Below, one piece after another: positions 21,066 through 26,955 of a stretch of DNA of 37,108 bases (position 1 is the first letter of the stretch; the number at the start of each line of letters is the position of its first letter). The notes beneath the pieces are model-generated. The model did not search any database, was not told the DNA's origin, and saw only the letters and a list, made by a program, of their open reading frames with translations. Made by a program: the position numbers and the translations under genes. Origin of the DNA: a virus; IMG/VR virus record IMGVR_UViG_3300042121_000056, positions 1 to 37,108 of that record; one strand, given 5' to 3'.

Positions 21066-21428
21066 TCAGCCCTTCTGCACCATAATGGCGATGCCGCCGA
21101 TGGCATCGGGTGTGAGGGTGAGGGTGTAGTCGGGGACACCGACATGCACTGCGGTCAGCGCATCCTCGATGACCTCATCGCCGGGCGGCACTGAGTTATC
21201 GAGACTGTCGATCCGGTAGCACTCGAAGTAGTGACCCTCGGTGACGACGGGGAAGATGATGTCCCCGTGGTTGCCGTTGAGGAAACGAACAGGCAGATGC
21301 CTGCGTCCGTTCGCATCGTAGCGCTCGAACAATGCGGCCAGTGCATGGCCGATGTTGTCGAACACCTCGATGGATGACTCGTCATGGTTCGGCGAGTGGT
21401 TGGGTCCGTGGAAAGTCGCAGCAATCAT
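21066..21428 (-). CDS. Unknown protein
   Basis: 120 residues; AAGGAG nine bases before the ATG. Acidic, mixed alpha/beta (SIEVFDNIGHALAALFERYDANGRRHLPVRFLNG...YTLTLTPDAIGGIAIMVQKG). No family recognised. First gene after palindrome copy 10. Confidence 0.6.
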   Translation of the reverse strand: MIAATFHGPNHSPNHDESSIEVFDNIGHALAALFERYDANGRRHLPVRFLNGNHGDIIFPVVTEGHYFECYRIDSLDNSVPPGDEVIEDALTAVHVGVPDYTLTLTPDAIGGIAIMVQKG

Positions 21429-21457
21429 TGCGGATAGCTCCTTTATTCAGTTGGGTC

Positions 21458-21482
21458 GGGGCTGTTGGTCAGCCAACATCCC
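21458..21482. repeat. Dispersed palindrome, copy 10, overlapping a stop codon
   Basis: Core TGTTGG-TCAG-CCAACA (21463-21478). The stop codon of the zinc-finger gene (21471-21469) lies in the core. 29 bases before the next start. Confidence 0.9.
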
Positions 21483-21759
21483 TTGTTGATCCGGCATCGG
21501 GTTCGGTGCGGACATGTAGTGAAACCGGGGGCCAGTCCATGCCGGACTGGCGTGACTTCAGTGCGGCCTTGTCCATCTGGCGCAGGTGTCCGGAAAAGCC
21601 CTGCCTCGTGGCGAAAGCCCGCCCGCAGGTGCAGACATACGGATGCCCGGCGACACAGGCGTCCTGCCATGAGCCGCCGGGGTATCCGGTCCTGCCGCAT
21701 ACGGTGCAGCGCACCTTGCCTGCGTGCCCGCCGTTGGGTACGAACAGTTCGCCGTTCAC
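21469..21759 (-). CDS. C2H2-like zinc-finger protein
   Basis: 96 residues from GTG 21759, overlapping the stop of the membrane peptide (GTGA). Two Cys motifs: VRCTVCGRTGY and, about 20 residues on, YVCTCGRAFATRQGFSGHLRQM, which resembles a classical C2H2 finger (Y-C-x-C-G-x-x-F...H) with the last His replaced. Probably DNA- or RNA-binding. The last residues (DVG) and the stop are encoded by palindrome copy 10. Confidence 0.65.
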   Translation of the reverse strand: MNGELFVPNGGHAGKVRCTVCGRTGYPGGSWQDACVAGHPYVCTCGRAFATRQGFSGHLRQMDKAALKSRQSGMDWPPVSLHVRTEPDAGSTRDVG

Positions 21760-21836
21760 TGAGTCAGCGCCAGTGCGATCATGACGGCGGCCCAGCAGAT
21801 GACGAGGACGATGACCACCTTGGCTTGCTCGCTCAT
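21756..21836 (-). CDS. 26-residue membrane peptide
   Basis: MSEQAKVVIVLVICWAAVMIALALTQ, a single hydrophobic helix. Both ends are coupled: ATGA with the gene upstream and GTGA with the zinc-finger gene downstream. No strong ribosome site of its own, so translation probably depends on coupling. Confidence 0.55.
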   Translation of the reverse strand: MSEQAKVVIVLVICWAAVMIALALTQ

Positions 21837-21973
21837 AGGGTGCTCCCGTGGATGATCCGCTCCAGTGCGGCGATGGTCTTGGCCACTTCAGCGCGCACGG
21901 TGGGCAGGATGGCGAGCACTTCGGGTCCCATCGTCGAGGACGGGACGATGACCGGGGGTTGGTCGGTAGCCAT
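21833..21973 (-). CDS. 46-residue unknown protein
   Basis: ATG 21973 with AAGGA six bases upstream; MATDQPPVIVPSSTMGPEVLAILPTVRAEVAKTIAALERIIHGSTL. Pro-rich start then an amphipathic helix. No family recognised. Confidence 0.55.
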   Translation of the reverse strand: MATDQPPVIVPSSTMGPEVLAILPTVRAEVAKTIAALERIIHGSTL

Positions 21974-22045
21974 GGCGGTTCCTTGTTCGGTTGTAGCTGG
22001 TAGGTGAAGGGGAACTGAACGCTAGGGGTTAACGTACAGCGGGTT

Positions 22046-22073
22046 AGGGGGCTGTTGGATGACCAACAGGGGG
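22046..22073. repeat. Dispersed palindrome, copy 11
   Basis: Core TGTTGG-ATGA-CCAACA (22053-22068) with G runs on both sides. Directly abuts the stop at 22074; 72 bases before the next start. Confidence 0.9.
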
Positions 22074-22295
22074 TCAGCCGCGGTCGCGGAGCCAAGCAAT
22101 TTCGGCGTCCATGGCGTCGCGCACCCTCTCGATGTACTCGTCCGTGACATCCGGTGAGCCGTTGCGCAGTGCATGCAGCCCAAGGGTGAGCAGTTCGGTG
22201 TTGTTCCGAAGCATGTTGAGGGCATGGGCGCGGGTGGTTTCCGCATCGTCGATGAGGTGGCTGATGCGGATGTCGAGGGCGTCAAGTTCGGGCAT
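22074..22295 (-). CDS. Unknown helical protein, first gene after a promoter
   Basis: 73 residues from ATG 22295 (ACGGAG six bases upstream). Entirely helical (ELDALDIRISHLIDDAETTRAHALNMLRNNTELLTLGLHALRNGS...YIERVRDAMDAEIAWLRDRG). Follows the promoter at 22378-22407 and palindrome copy 12. Confidence 0.65.
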   Translation of the reverse strand: MPELDALDIRISHLIDDAETTRAHALNMLRNNTELLTLGLHALRNGSPDVTDEYIERVRDAMDAEIAWLRDRG

Positions 22296-22322
22296 GACTG
22301 GCTCCGTTTCAGGTTGGTAGCA

Positions 22323-22347
22323 GGGGGCTGTTGGATGACCAACAGGG
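22323..22347. repeat. Dispersed palindrome, copy 12, in a promoter leader
   Basis: Core TGTTGG-ATGA-CCAACA (22329-22344). About 25 bases downstream of the predicted transcription start and 27 bases before the next start codon; same arrangement as copy 6. Confidence 0.9.
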
Positions 22348-22377
22348 GTCGCGGGCAGGGATGTGCCCTGAGATTCC

Positions 22378-22407
22378 ATCATACCATGACTTAGGGTGGG
22401 ATGTCAA
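22378..22407 (-). promoter_or_regulatory. Near-consensus sigma-70-type promoter
   Basis: Minus strand: TTGACA (22407-22402), 18-base spacer, TATGAT (22383-22378). Flanking bases match the promoter at 14616-14645: CGTCTT(A/G)CCAT before the -35, GGTAT(A/G)AT at the -10 and an AGGGC...CCCTGCCC leader. Confidence 0.8.
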
Positions 22408-22452
22408 GAAATGGTAAGACGGGACGAGTGAGTGCCAATGAGTCCTGTGAGT

Positions 22453-22478
22453 GGGGCTGTCGGTCATTCACCATCCCC
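22453..22478. repeat. Dispersed palindrome, degenerate copy 13
   Basis: GGGGCTGTCGG-TCAT-TCACCATCCCC: same length and flanks as the others but two altered core positions. It contains the stop codon of the 91-residue gene (22464-22466). Confidence 0.65.
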
Positions 22479-22739
22479 TTCCATGGGTTCCGGCCATGGC
22501 GCGGAGTAGTAGCCGTCCTCCCATGCGTCGCACAGTTCGTTCGATTCCCACCCTTCGGCGCTGTGGTAGGCGGTGTCACTGCCGACGGCCATCTCCACTA
22601 CGTCACGGGGAGTGATCGCTCCCGCCCATTCCCCGGAGAGCGGGGATTCCTGCGGTGAGCGCTCGCCAGCGGCGATGCCGTTCTCCGCATACTCCCGTCC
22701 GTTGGCCTTGGCCTTGGCGAGTTGTTCGTTCCAGTCCAT
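22464..22739 (-). CDS. Unknown acidic protein
   Basis: 91 residues from ATG 22739 (GGGAG nine bases upstream) or 94 from ATG 22748. MDWNEQLAKAKANGREYAENGIAAGERS...VVEMAVGSDTAYHSAEGWESNELCDAWEDGYYSAPW. No family recognised. Its stop lies in the degenerate palindrome. Confidence 0.6.
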   Translation of the reverse strand: MDWNEQLAKAKANGREYAENGIAAGERSPQESPLSGEWAGAITPRDVVEMAVGSDTAYHSAEGWESNELCDAWEDGYYSAPWPEPMEGDGE

Positions 22740-22740
22740 C

Positions 22741-23019
22741 TCACTCATCTCCCATGTGCTGAATCTCGTAGCCTTCGAGGTCGCCCACCTCGTCATCCCA
22801 TGTGGAGGGATTCCCGCGCCAGTCGTCCCGCAGACGCTGGCCTCCGGCGTTGTACTGCGCATCGCACTTGTCGCATGAGACATCGCTCATGCCCCGCCAG
22901 CGGGTGACGGTGTGCCCGCACCGTTCGCAGGGCTTCTCCCACGTGGGCTTCTCCTCGTCGTCCGGTGGGTTGAAGTGTGGATCAGAGTCGGATACTCCGG
23001 GGGGCAGGTTGCTGAGCAT
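22741..23019 (-). CDS. Small zinc-ribbon protein
   Basis: 92 residues from ATG 23019 (AAAGGA seven bases upstream). CERCGHTVTRWRGMSDVSCDKCDAQYNAGGQRLRDDW is a clear CxxC...CxxC ribbon followed by RGNPSTWDDEVGDLEGYE, a combination typical of small proteins in actinophage accessory regions. Binding partner unknown. Confidence 0.7.
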   Translation of the reverse strand: MLSNLPPGVSDSDPHFNPPDDEEKPTWEKPCERCGHTVTRWRGMSDVSCDKCDAQYNAGGQRLRDDWRGNPSTWDDEVGDLEGYEIQHMGDE

Positions 23020-23050
23020 GGCTGATTCCTTTCTGTGGGGTGGGATGGGT

Positions 23051-23093
23051 GCCGGTCGGTCGGATGGGTTGGCAGCATGGCCGACCGACCGGC
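23051..23093. other. Perfect 13-base inverted repeat
   Basis: Arms 23051-23063 (GCCGGTCGGTCGG) and 23081-23093, loop 17. Located between the zinc-ribbon gene and palindrome copy 14 in a 115-base gap. No T-run; either an RNA hairpin in the leader or a second kind of binding site. Confidence 0.6.
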
Positions 23094-23110
23094 GGTGAGG
23101 AAAGTTTGTG

Positions 23111-23135
23111 GGGGATGTTGGCCGACCAACATCCC
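23111..23135. repeat. Dispersed palindrome, copy 14
   Basis: Core TGTTGG-CCGA-CCAACA (23116-23131) with GGGGA/TCCC flanks, a compensatory A-T pair where most copies have C-G. Abuts the stop at 23135. Confidence 0.9.
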
Positions 23136-23323
23136 TAGTTGTGGTGCTGCTGGCTCCGCCATTCGGCGCGGAGTTCGGTGAGGTCGTGCCATGCCTTGAG
23201 TCCGCTCTCGAACAGCGCGGCACGGTTGGCACGGGTGCGGTTACGGTCGCTGGCCGCATCCATGGAGATATGCCACGACCAGAGCAGCATGGATTCCAGT
23301 GCGCGGAACGTCTTCTCGTTCAT
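23135..23323 (-). CDS. Unknown helical protein
   Basis: 62 residues, ATGA overlap with the upstream gene. MNEKTFRALESMLLWSWHISMDAASDRNRTRANRAALFESGLKAWHDLTELRAEWRSQQHHN, two or three helices. No family recognised. Confidence 0.6.
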   Translation of the reverse strand: MNEKTFRALESMLLWSWHISMDAASDRNRTRANRAALFESGLKAWHDLTELRAEWRSQQHHN

Positions 23324-23565
23324 GGCTTGCCGCCATGGCTGATGACCGTGCCCACATAGCTGCCATTGCGCCGGAACATGAGCAGGTCCAAGCGGATCGG
23401 GGCATTGGGTGCCCACGGACGATTGCCCCATGCCCGGGTCCCGTGGGTGGAATGGTCCCGGCGAATCTGCCGCATGGTGGACTTGGGCCGTGGGCCATCC
23501 TCATCCACGACGGATTCCCATTGGCGATTGTCGATACATTCGGCGCAATGCCTGATCTTGGCCAT
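23320..23565 (-). CDS. Unknown small protein
   Basis: 81 residues from ATG 23565, two bases after the upstream stop. N-terminal CAEC pair (KIRHCAECIDNRQW), a basic middle (RPKSTMRQIRRDHSTHGTRAW) and beta-rich end (IRLDLLMFRRNGSYVGTVISH). No family recognised. Confidence 0.6.
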   Translation of the reverse strand: MAKIRHCAECIDNRQWESVVDEDGPRPKSTMRQIRRDHSTHGTRAWGNRPWAPNAPIRLDLLMFRRNGSYVGTVISHGGKP

Positions 23566-23567
23566 GG

Positions 23568-23813
23568 CTACGCCTCCTTCCGCTCCGGTCGGTACTGGTG
23601 GTAGTGGTCCGAGACCTTCTCGTCGGGATAGATGTCCCGTGAGCAGTCATCGCACCACCCGATGACCGGCTCCGCCTCATGGGGTGAGGTAATCGCCGGT
23701 TCCACATAGCTCCAGTCATTCGCCGGATCATTGGCCACATGGACCCATGAACCGTCCTCCTGCTGTACTACGTCGACGCCGCACAAGCGGCAGTCCGCAT
23801 GTCCCTCATACAT
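23568..23813 (-). CDS. Small zinc-binding-like protein
   Basis: 81 residues from ATG 23813 (AAAGGAG five bases upstream). CRLCGVDVV and WCDDCSRDIYPDEKVSDHYH give two CxxC pairs, a probable zinc ribbon. The same frame continues upstream through palindrome copy 15 (read GVLVIQHPP) to an ATG at 23870 that sits two bases after the preceding stop with GGAGAG upstream. The gene may therefore have 100 residues, with the element in its N-terminus. Confidence 0.6.
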   Translation of the reverse strand: MYEGHADCRLCGVDVVQQEDGSWVHVANDPANDWSYVEPAITSPHEAEPVIGWCDDCSRDIYPDEKVSDHYHQYRPERKEA

Positions 23814-23830
23814 CGGGACTCCTTTCTGTG

Positions 23831-23855
23831 GGGGATGTTGGATGACCAATACCCC
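23831..23855. repeat. Dispersed palindrome, copy 15
   Basis: Core TGTTGG-ATGA-CCAATA (23836-23851), one altered base. 17 bases before the likely start at 23813, or inside the gene if 23870 is the start. Confidence 0.85.
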
Positions 23856-23872
23856 GTCGGTGGATGACATGG

Positions 23873-24280
23873 CTAGCTCTCCTTCGTGTCGGTGTAGACA
23901 GCGCGGAACAGGTAGGCGTTGCCGTCCTTGCCTATGAGTGCGACCTCTCCGGTGTCGGTGTTGGGCACTGAGGACGTGCGCCCGACGTAGACGACGCGGA
24001 AGGGCCGGGACGGGTCCATGCGCAGCTTCCGCGCCCCTTCGCTGTAGTCCCACACCTCCCATGCCGTGGCGGATTCCTCCGCCGACGCGGTGCCGCACTC
24101 GCGGTTACCCATGGTGGTGCAGTCCCATCGGGGGTCGTCCTCCTGAATCTGCGCAGGCACTGAGGATTCCATGGGGACACCCCATGTCTCGGGATTGGAG
24201 GTGTGCAGTGACAGCGCCACGACAGCGCAGGTGATGGCTATGGGAGCAGTGAGGGGATGGAGTCGGATGGTACGGGGCAT
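23873..24280 (-). CDS. Probable exported or membrane-anchored protein
   Basis: 135 residues from ATG 24280 (AAAGG seven bases upstream). A basic N-terminus then a hydrophobic segment (PLTAPIAITCAVVALSLHT) resembles a signal peptide or membrane anchor. The remainder is acidic with two Cys (WDCTTMGNRECGTA) and ends in a beta-rich domain (FRVVYVGRTSSVPNTDTGEVALIGKDGNAYLFRAVY). An envelope role is likely; family unknown. Confidence 0.6.
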   Translation of the reverse strand: MPRTIRLHPLTAPIAITCAVVALSLHTSNPETWGVPMESSVPAQIQEDDPRWDCTTMGNRECGTASAEESATAWEVWDYSEGARKLRMDPSRPFRVVYVGRTSSVPNTDTGEVALIGKDGNAYLFRAVYTDTKES

Positions 24281-24301
24281 GACGGAACCTTTCAGTGAGG
24301 A

Positions 24302-24347
24302 CATGCCATGGGCATGCCATGGGAATCCATGGCCAGATATGCCATGG
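24302..24347. repeat. CCATGG cluster with an 11-base tandem repeat
   Basis: CCATGG at 24306, 24317, 24327 and 24342; the first two are parts of a tandem CATGCCATGGG pair (24302-24323). Non-coding leader of the exported-protein gene. Confidence 0.7.
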
Positions 24348-24355
24348 AATGGAAA

Positions 24356-24381
24356 GGGGATGTTGGACGTCCAACATCCCC
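24356..24381. repeat. Dispersed palindrome, copy 16
   Basis: Core TGTTGG-ACGT-CCAACA with GGGGA/TCCCC flanks: perfectly symmetric over 26 bases. Confidence 0.9.
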
Positions 24382-24470
24382 CAAGGGGAAGGACCCCCCG
24401 GGGAAAGGACCCCCCAAGGGGGGAAGGGGGAAGGGGAAAGCGCGCGGCAGAACCAGCGCGCGGACAGCAC
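24382..24470. other. Homopurine/homopyrimidine non-coding stretch
   Basis: Two GGGGAA(A)GGACCCCCC units, a C6-AA-G6 dyad and a run of G tracts (to 24440), then two CGCGCGG copies. No gene. The G tracts could form a quadruplex on the plus strand; otherwise nothing recognised. Confidence 0.5.
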
Positions 24471-24472
24471 AA

Positions 24473-24506
24473 AGGACCGCCCACCCCCGAAGGGGAGGAC
24501 GGTCCT
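24473..24506 (-). terminator. Hairpin after the coiled-coil gene
   Basis: Stem AGGACCG / CGGTCCT (24473-24479, 24500-24506) with an inner CCCC-GAA-GGGG, 11 bases past the stop at 24517. GC-rich terminator without a long T-run. Confidence 0.55.
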
Positions 24507-24516
24507 ACAGCGCGGG

Positions 24517-25386
24517 TTACGCTATTGCTGCGGAGACGTCTGCGAGGATTCCCGAGAGCCGCGTGGACTCCTCCGGGGTGAACGTCCCGCCCGCAGTCTG
24601 GAAGGTGCCAATCATCTTCCGGAGTTTCAGCGCGGACTCGATCACAGTCTCGGCTGTGAACTGATCCTTGGGAGCAAGGGCGTTGGTCTCCGCTTCCTCC
24701 TTGGCGGCCTTGGCATCGGCGGCCTCCTTCGCCTTGGCGGCGTCCTCGATCGCCTTGGCGGCGCGGGCGTCCTTCCTCTTCTGGTTGGCACCCTCCTTGA
24801 AGGACTTCAACACGATGTCGACGTCCTCTTGGGCGATGTCCGCCGTCAAGGGGCGTCCCGCGTTCGCCAGCGCCAACCCGGCGTCGATGTACGGGCGGAG
24901 ACTAGAGCGGTCCTTCTCAAGGACTTCTGCGGCTCCGGAGTAGTTCACCGGACCCGGCACCCGCCCGGCCTTGGTCTCGTTCGCTTCCCAATCCGCCGTC
25001 CGCACCAAGGGGTGCGACGCGACCTTGAACGCCACGACAGCGCGGTAGGTTTTGGCGAGGTCGCGGACCCTTTCAGCGGCCTTCACGATGTCCTCCGACT
25101 GGGTCACCTTATCGACGGCGGCACTCCACGCTTCCACGAGGGCGTCAAGGGTGCGGCGCTCTAGGGCGTCGCTCTCGGCCTTGGCTTGGGCGGGGGTGAG
25201 CGGTTCGGGCGTCTCGGGCGTCGGTGCTACGGCGGGCGTCTCGGGCGTCTCTGCGGCCTCTGCGGCCTTGGCGGCCCGAGTCCGTTGGCGGGCGGTTCGT
25301 ACTGTGGTTTCGGCCACTTGGATCACTCTCTCTCGGTTGGTTCCGGAGGACAGTCCTCCGGTAGGTCCAACTATCCTCCTTTCCAT
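24517..25386 (-). CDS. Ala/Glu-rich coiled-coil protein, first leftward gene
   Basis: 289 residues from ATG 25386 (AAAGGG only three bases upstream) or about 269 from GTG 25326. Residues near 40-75 are Pro/Glu/Thr-rich (ETPETPAVAPTPETPEPLTP); 80-140 helical; 190-235 a charged coiled coil (KRKDARAAKAIEDAAKAKEAADAKAAKEEAE). No enzyme motif recognised. As the first gene of the leftward arm it is probably made early. A perfect hairpin (CCGGAGGAC/GTCCTCCGG, near 25345-25363) lies between the two possible starts and could control which is used. Confidence 0.65.
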   Translation of the reverse strand: MERRIVGPTGGLSSGTNRERVIQVAETTVRTARQRTRAAKAAEAAETPETPAVAPTPETPEPLTPAQAKAESDALERRTLDALVEAWSAAVDKVTQSEDIVKAAERVRDLAKTYRAVVAFKVASHPLVRTADWEANETKAGRVPGPVNYSGAAEVLEKDRSSLRPYIDAGLALANAGRPLTADIAQEDVDIVLKSFKEGANQKRKDARAAKAIEDAAKAKEAADAKAAKEEAETNALAPKDQFTAETVIESALKLRKMIGTFQTAGGTFTPEESTRLSGILADVSAAIA

Positions 25387-25425
25387 CGACCCTTTCAAGT
25401 CTTGGTATTGGACCTCCCATGAGGT

Positions 25426-25449
25426 GGGCTGTTGGTCATCCAACAGCCC
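25426..25449. repeat. Dispersed palindrome, copy 17
   Basis: Core TGTTGG-TCAT-CCAACA (25430-25445) with paired GGGC/GCCC flanks, 39 bases before the first leftward gene. Confidence 0.9.
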
Positions 25450-25510
25450 CCAACAGCCACCCCACCCCCACCCCATGGCAACCGCGACGCGCCGGGGCCG
25501 CCTTAACGCA

Positions 25511-25610
25511 GCCCGTCCCCCCATCCGGAAGCATTTTGCGCGCGAAACCGTAGACACTTTGCCCGTCCCCCCGTCCAAGTTCCATCCACGCCTGAAACCG
25601 TAAACACCTT
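25511..25610. repeat. Two tandem 50-base degenerate repeats
   Basis: Units 25511-25560 and 25561-25610 both start GCCCGTCCCCCC(A/G)TCC and end GAAACCGTA(G/A)ACAC(T/C)TT; the middles differ. Spacing is exactly 50 bases. Confidence 0.7.
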
Positions 25611-25615
25611 CGATT

Positions 25616-25726
25616 GAGCAATTTGTCCAATTTTTAGCCCCGTTTTTGGCACGGATTATCGAGTGCCCACCGGCGGGAGACCGCAGATTGTCAGTAAAAC
25701 GGGCAAAGACTGAACAATTTGTCCAA
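25616..25726. repeat. 15-base repeat pair in the centre
   Basis: GAGCAATTTGTCCAA (25616-25630) and GAACAATTTGTCCAA (25712-25726), one mismatch, 96 bases apart. Candidate binding sites. Confidence 0.65.
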
Positions 25727-25960
25727 AATGCACCCCTGAAACCGGCAGTTTGTTCGCCGAAACGCCTGATTTCCCGAAGGAGTTTCCGTATACGGCCTCA
25801 TCGGGCGGGCAAAACGGCTGATCGGACCCCTGATGGGCCGAATATTGTTCGCCTAGAGGCATCAAATGGTGCAGATCATGCACTTTTTGGCCTGTTTTTG
25901 GGGCAAAAGTGCCCATCGCCCACCGTGCGGATAAAACATCCTTCGGTCGGGGGCAAAGCG

Positions 25961-25994
25961 AAGGCCCCGGTGAAGTCGCAAACCCCGGGGCCTT
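25961..25994. terminator. Perfect 10-base hairpin in the centre
   Basis: AAGGCCCCGG / CCGGGGCCTT (25961-25970, 25985-25994), loop 14. No T-run either way. Form is that of actinophage terminators; direction unclear. Confidence 0.5.
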
Positions 25995-26039
25995 GGCATC
26001 TGACAACGTGGCACGTGCAGATGGCTCCACTGTAAAGGA

Positions 26040-26079
26040 AAGCCCCGCCATGCAGGACTCAAGTGCAGCGGCGGGGCTT
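26040..26079. terminator. Second perfect 10-base hairpin in the centre
   Basis: AAGCCCCGCC / GGCGGGGCTT (26040-26049, 26070-26079), loop 20. On the minus strand it is followed by TTTCCTTT, so it could stop leftward transcription from the right; 125 bases before the first rightward gene. Confidence 0.5.
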
Positions 26080-26203
26080 CATGGCGTCTCCCGGCAGTTG
26101 GTCGCGGTCGGGATCGCCCGCAACAGGCTATCACCGCGTTTCGGGGGGAGAATGGAGCCGTATTACGGATATTCTGTGGATCACCAACCCGGAAGGACGC
26201 CTC

Positions 26204-26353
26204 ATGAGCAAACTGGATCAGGACCGATTTCACTGGGGGCCGCTGACGCCCCACGAGCACGACCAAGAGCATCCCGGCTATGCGCTGCTGGCCTTTTGGG
26301 GGCTGTTGGCGCTGGCGCTGTGCGTGGGGGTTGTTGCCGGGAGCCTGCTGTGA
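26204..26353 (+). CDS. 49-residue membrane protein, first rightward gene
   Basis: ATG 26204 with GGAAGGA upstream. Polar, His-rich N-terminus (KLDQDRFHWGPLTPHEHDQEHPG) then one membrane helix (YALLAFWGLLALALCVGVVAGSLL). GTGA overlap with the next gene. Function unknown. Confidence 0.65.
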   Translation: MSKLDQDRFHWGPLTPHEHDQEHPGYALLAFWGLLALALCVGVVAGSLL

Positions 26354-26442
26354 ACCGCTGGCTGTATTTCTTCCTCGGCATGCTCCTTGGGGTGCTGCTT
26401 TCGCCCCTGCTCACTGCGCTGTATCAGGCGGTGATCCCGTGA
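26350..26442 (+). CDS. 30-residue membrane peptide
   Basis: GTG start overlapping the previous stop; MNRWLYFFLGMLLGVLLSPLLTALYQAVIP is almost entirely hydrophobic, one membrane span. Coupled on both sides (GTGA). Confidence 0.55.
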   Translation: MNRWLYFFLGMLLGVLLSPLLTALYQAVIP

Positions 26443-26552
26443 TCGGCAAGGCTCCGAGGCCGGTGCGCCGGATCGACGGATTGTCGCTGTTCGCGCTGGG
26501 CTGGACCTGCGGCTGGGTCGCCATGTGGCTTCTTGAGAGGTACGGGCGATGA
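26439..26552 (+). CDS. 37-residue membrane peptide
   Basis: GTG start overlapping the previous stop. Basic N-terminus (IGKAPRPVRRIDG) then a membrane helix (LSLFALGWTCGWVAMWLLE). The positive-inside rule puts the N-terminus in the cytoplasm. ATGA overlap with the next gene. Confidence 0.55.
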   Translation: MIGKAPRPVRRIDGLSLFALGWTCGWVAMWLLERYGR

Positions 26553-26794
26553 GCGAGCCTAAAGACCCCACGGACATCCGTTACTACGGCGGCGACAGCA
26601 CCATCCACCGCAACAGCGAGGTCAACGTTGAAACGGACAAGGACGGCACTGTGGTCGCGGTCTGGTTCCGCTGCCAGCCGCTTCCGTTCACCCAGACGAA
26701 GGTCGCTCCCCACCGGGCCGCGGAGATGGTCAGAATGTACGGCAGGATGCCCCGCGAGGGGATCGACGCGCTCGTGCTCAGGAGGAAACCGTGA
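26549..26794 (+). CDS. Unknown soluble protein
   Basis: 81 residues. STIHRNSEVNVETDKDGTVVAVWFRCQPLPFTQTKVAPHRAAEMVRMYGRMPREG: a small beta-sheet domain with a C-terminal helix. The only clearly soluble protein among the first genes of this arm. Coupled at both ends. Confidence 0.65.
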   Translation: MSEPKDPTDIRYYGGDSTIHRNSEVNVETDKDGTVVAVWFRCQPLPFTQTKVAPHRAAEMVRMYGRMPREGIDALVLRRKP

Positions 26795-26955
26795 CGGAGA
26801 CCGAGGATTTGGAAGCGCTGTCCCAGATGCGCATTCTGCGGCACTACTGGCAGGGCCGGGCGGACCATTACAAGTCCATGTTCATCACCATGACGATCAT
26901 CTCCTGCGTGGGCTGGTTCTTCGCGCTCGCGCAGGCGATCGGGTGGTGGCCGTGA
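26791..26955 (+). CDS. 54-residue membrane protein
   Basis: GTG start with AGGAGG five bases upstream. Amphipathic N-terminal helix (TEDLEALSQMRILRHYWQGRADHYKS) followed by a membrane span (MFITMTIISCVGWFFALAQAIGWW). The strong ribosome site supports expression in its own right. Confidence 0.65.
   Translation: MTETEDLEALSQMRILRHYWQGRADHYKSMFITMTIISCVGWFFALAQAIGWWP

Larger units (their letters stand above)
25450..26203. other. Divergent non-coding centre; possible joined genome ends
   Basis: About 750 bases between the leftward and rightward gene sets. It holds tandem 50-base repeats, a repeat pair GA(G/A)CAATTTGTCCAA, two copies of TTGTTCGCC and two GC hairpins. Frames here of up to 131 codons lack ribosome sites and recognisable composition. 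In usual actinophage maps the terminase end and the leftward accessory end are the two termini, so a cos or pac site may lie here; early promoters are also expected. Confidence 0.5.

Noticed and set aside
2181-25449. Reading the palindromes as a CRISPR array
   Set aside because: Copies are hundreds to thousands of bases apart, with genes instead of uniform spacers, and no cas1/cas2 is present. The Cas4-type protein is a phage exonuclease by context.
2181-25449. Reading all palindromes as ordinary rho-independent terminators
   Set aside because: No T-run follows, outer arms often do not pair, and several copies lie inside genes or just after promoters.
25646-26051. Overlapping frames of 129 (plus) and 131 (minus) codons in the divergent centre
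   Set aside because: No ribosome sites, no domain-like pattern, and they run through repeats and hairpins. Judged non-coding, though not excluded.
26295-26316. GGGGGCTGTTGG in the first rightward gene as a further palindrome
   Set aside because: Only the left half is present; the right half is GCGCTGGCG, part of a Leu/Ala-coding membrane segment.
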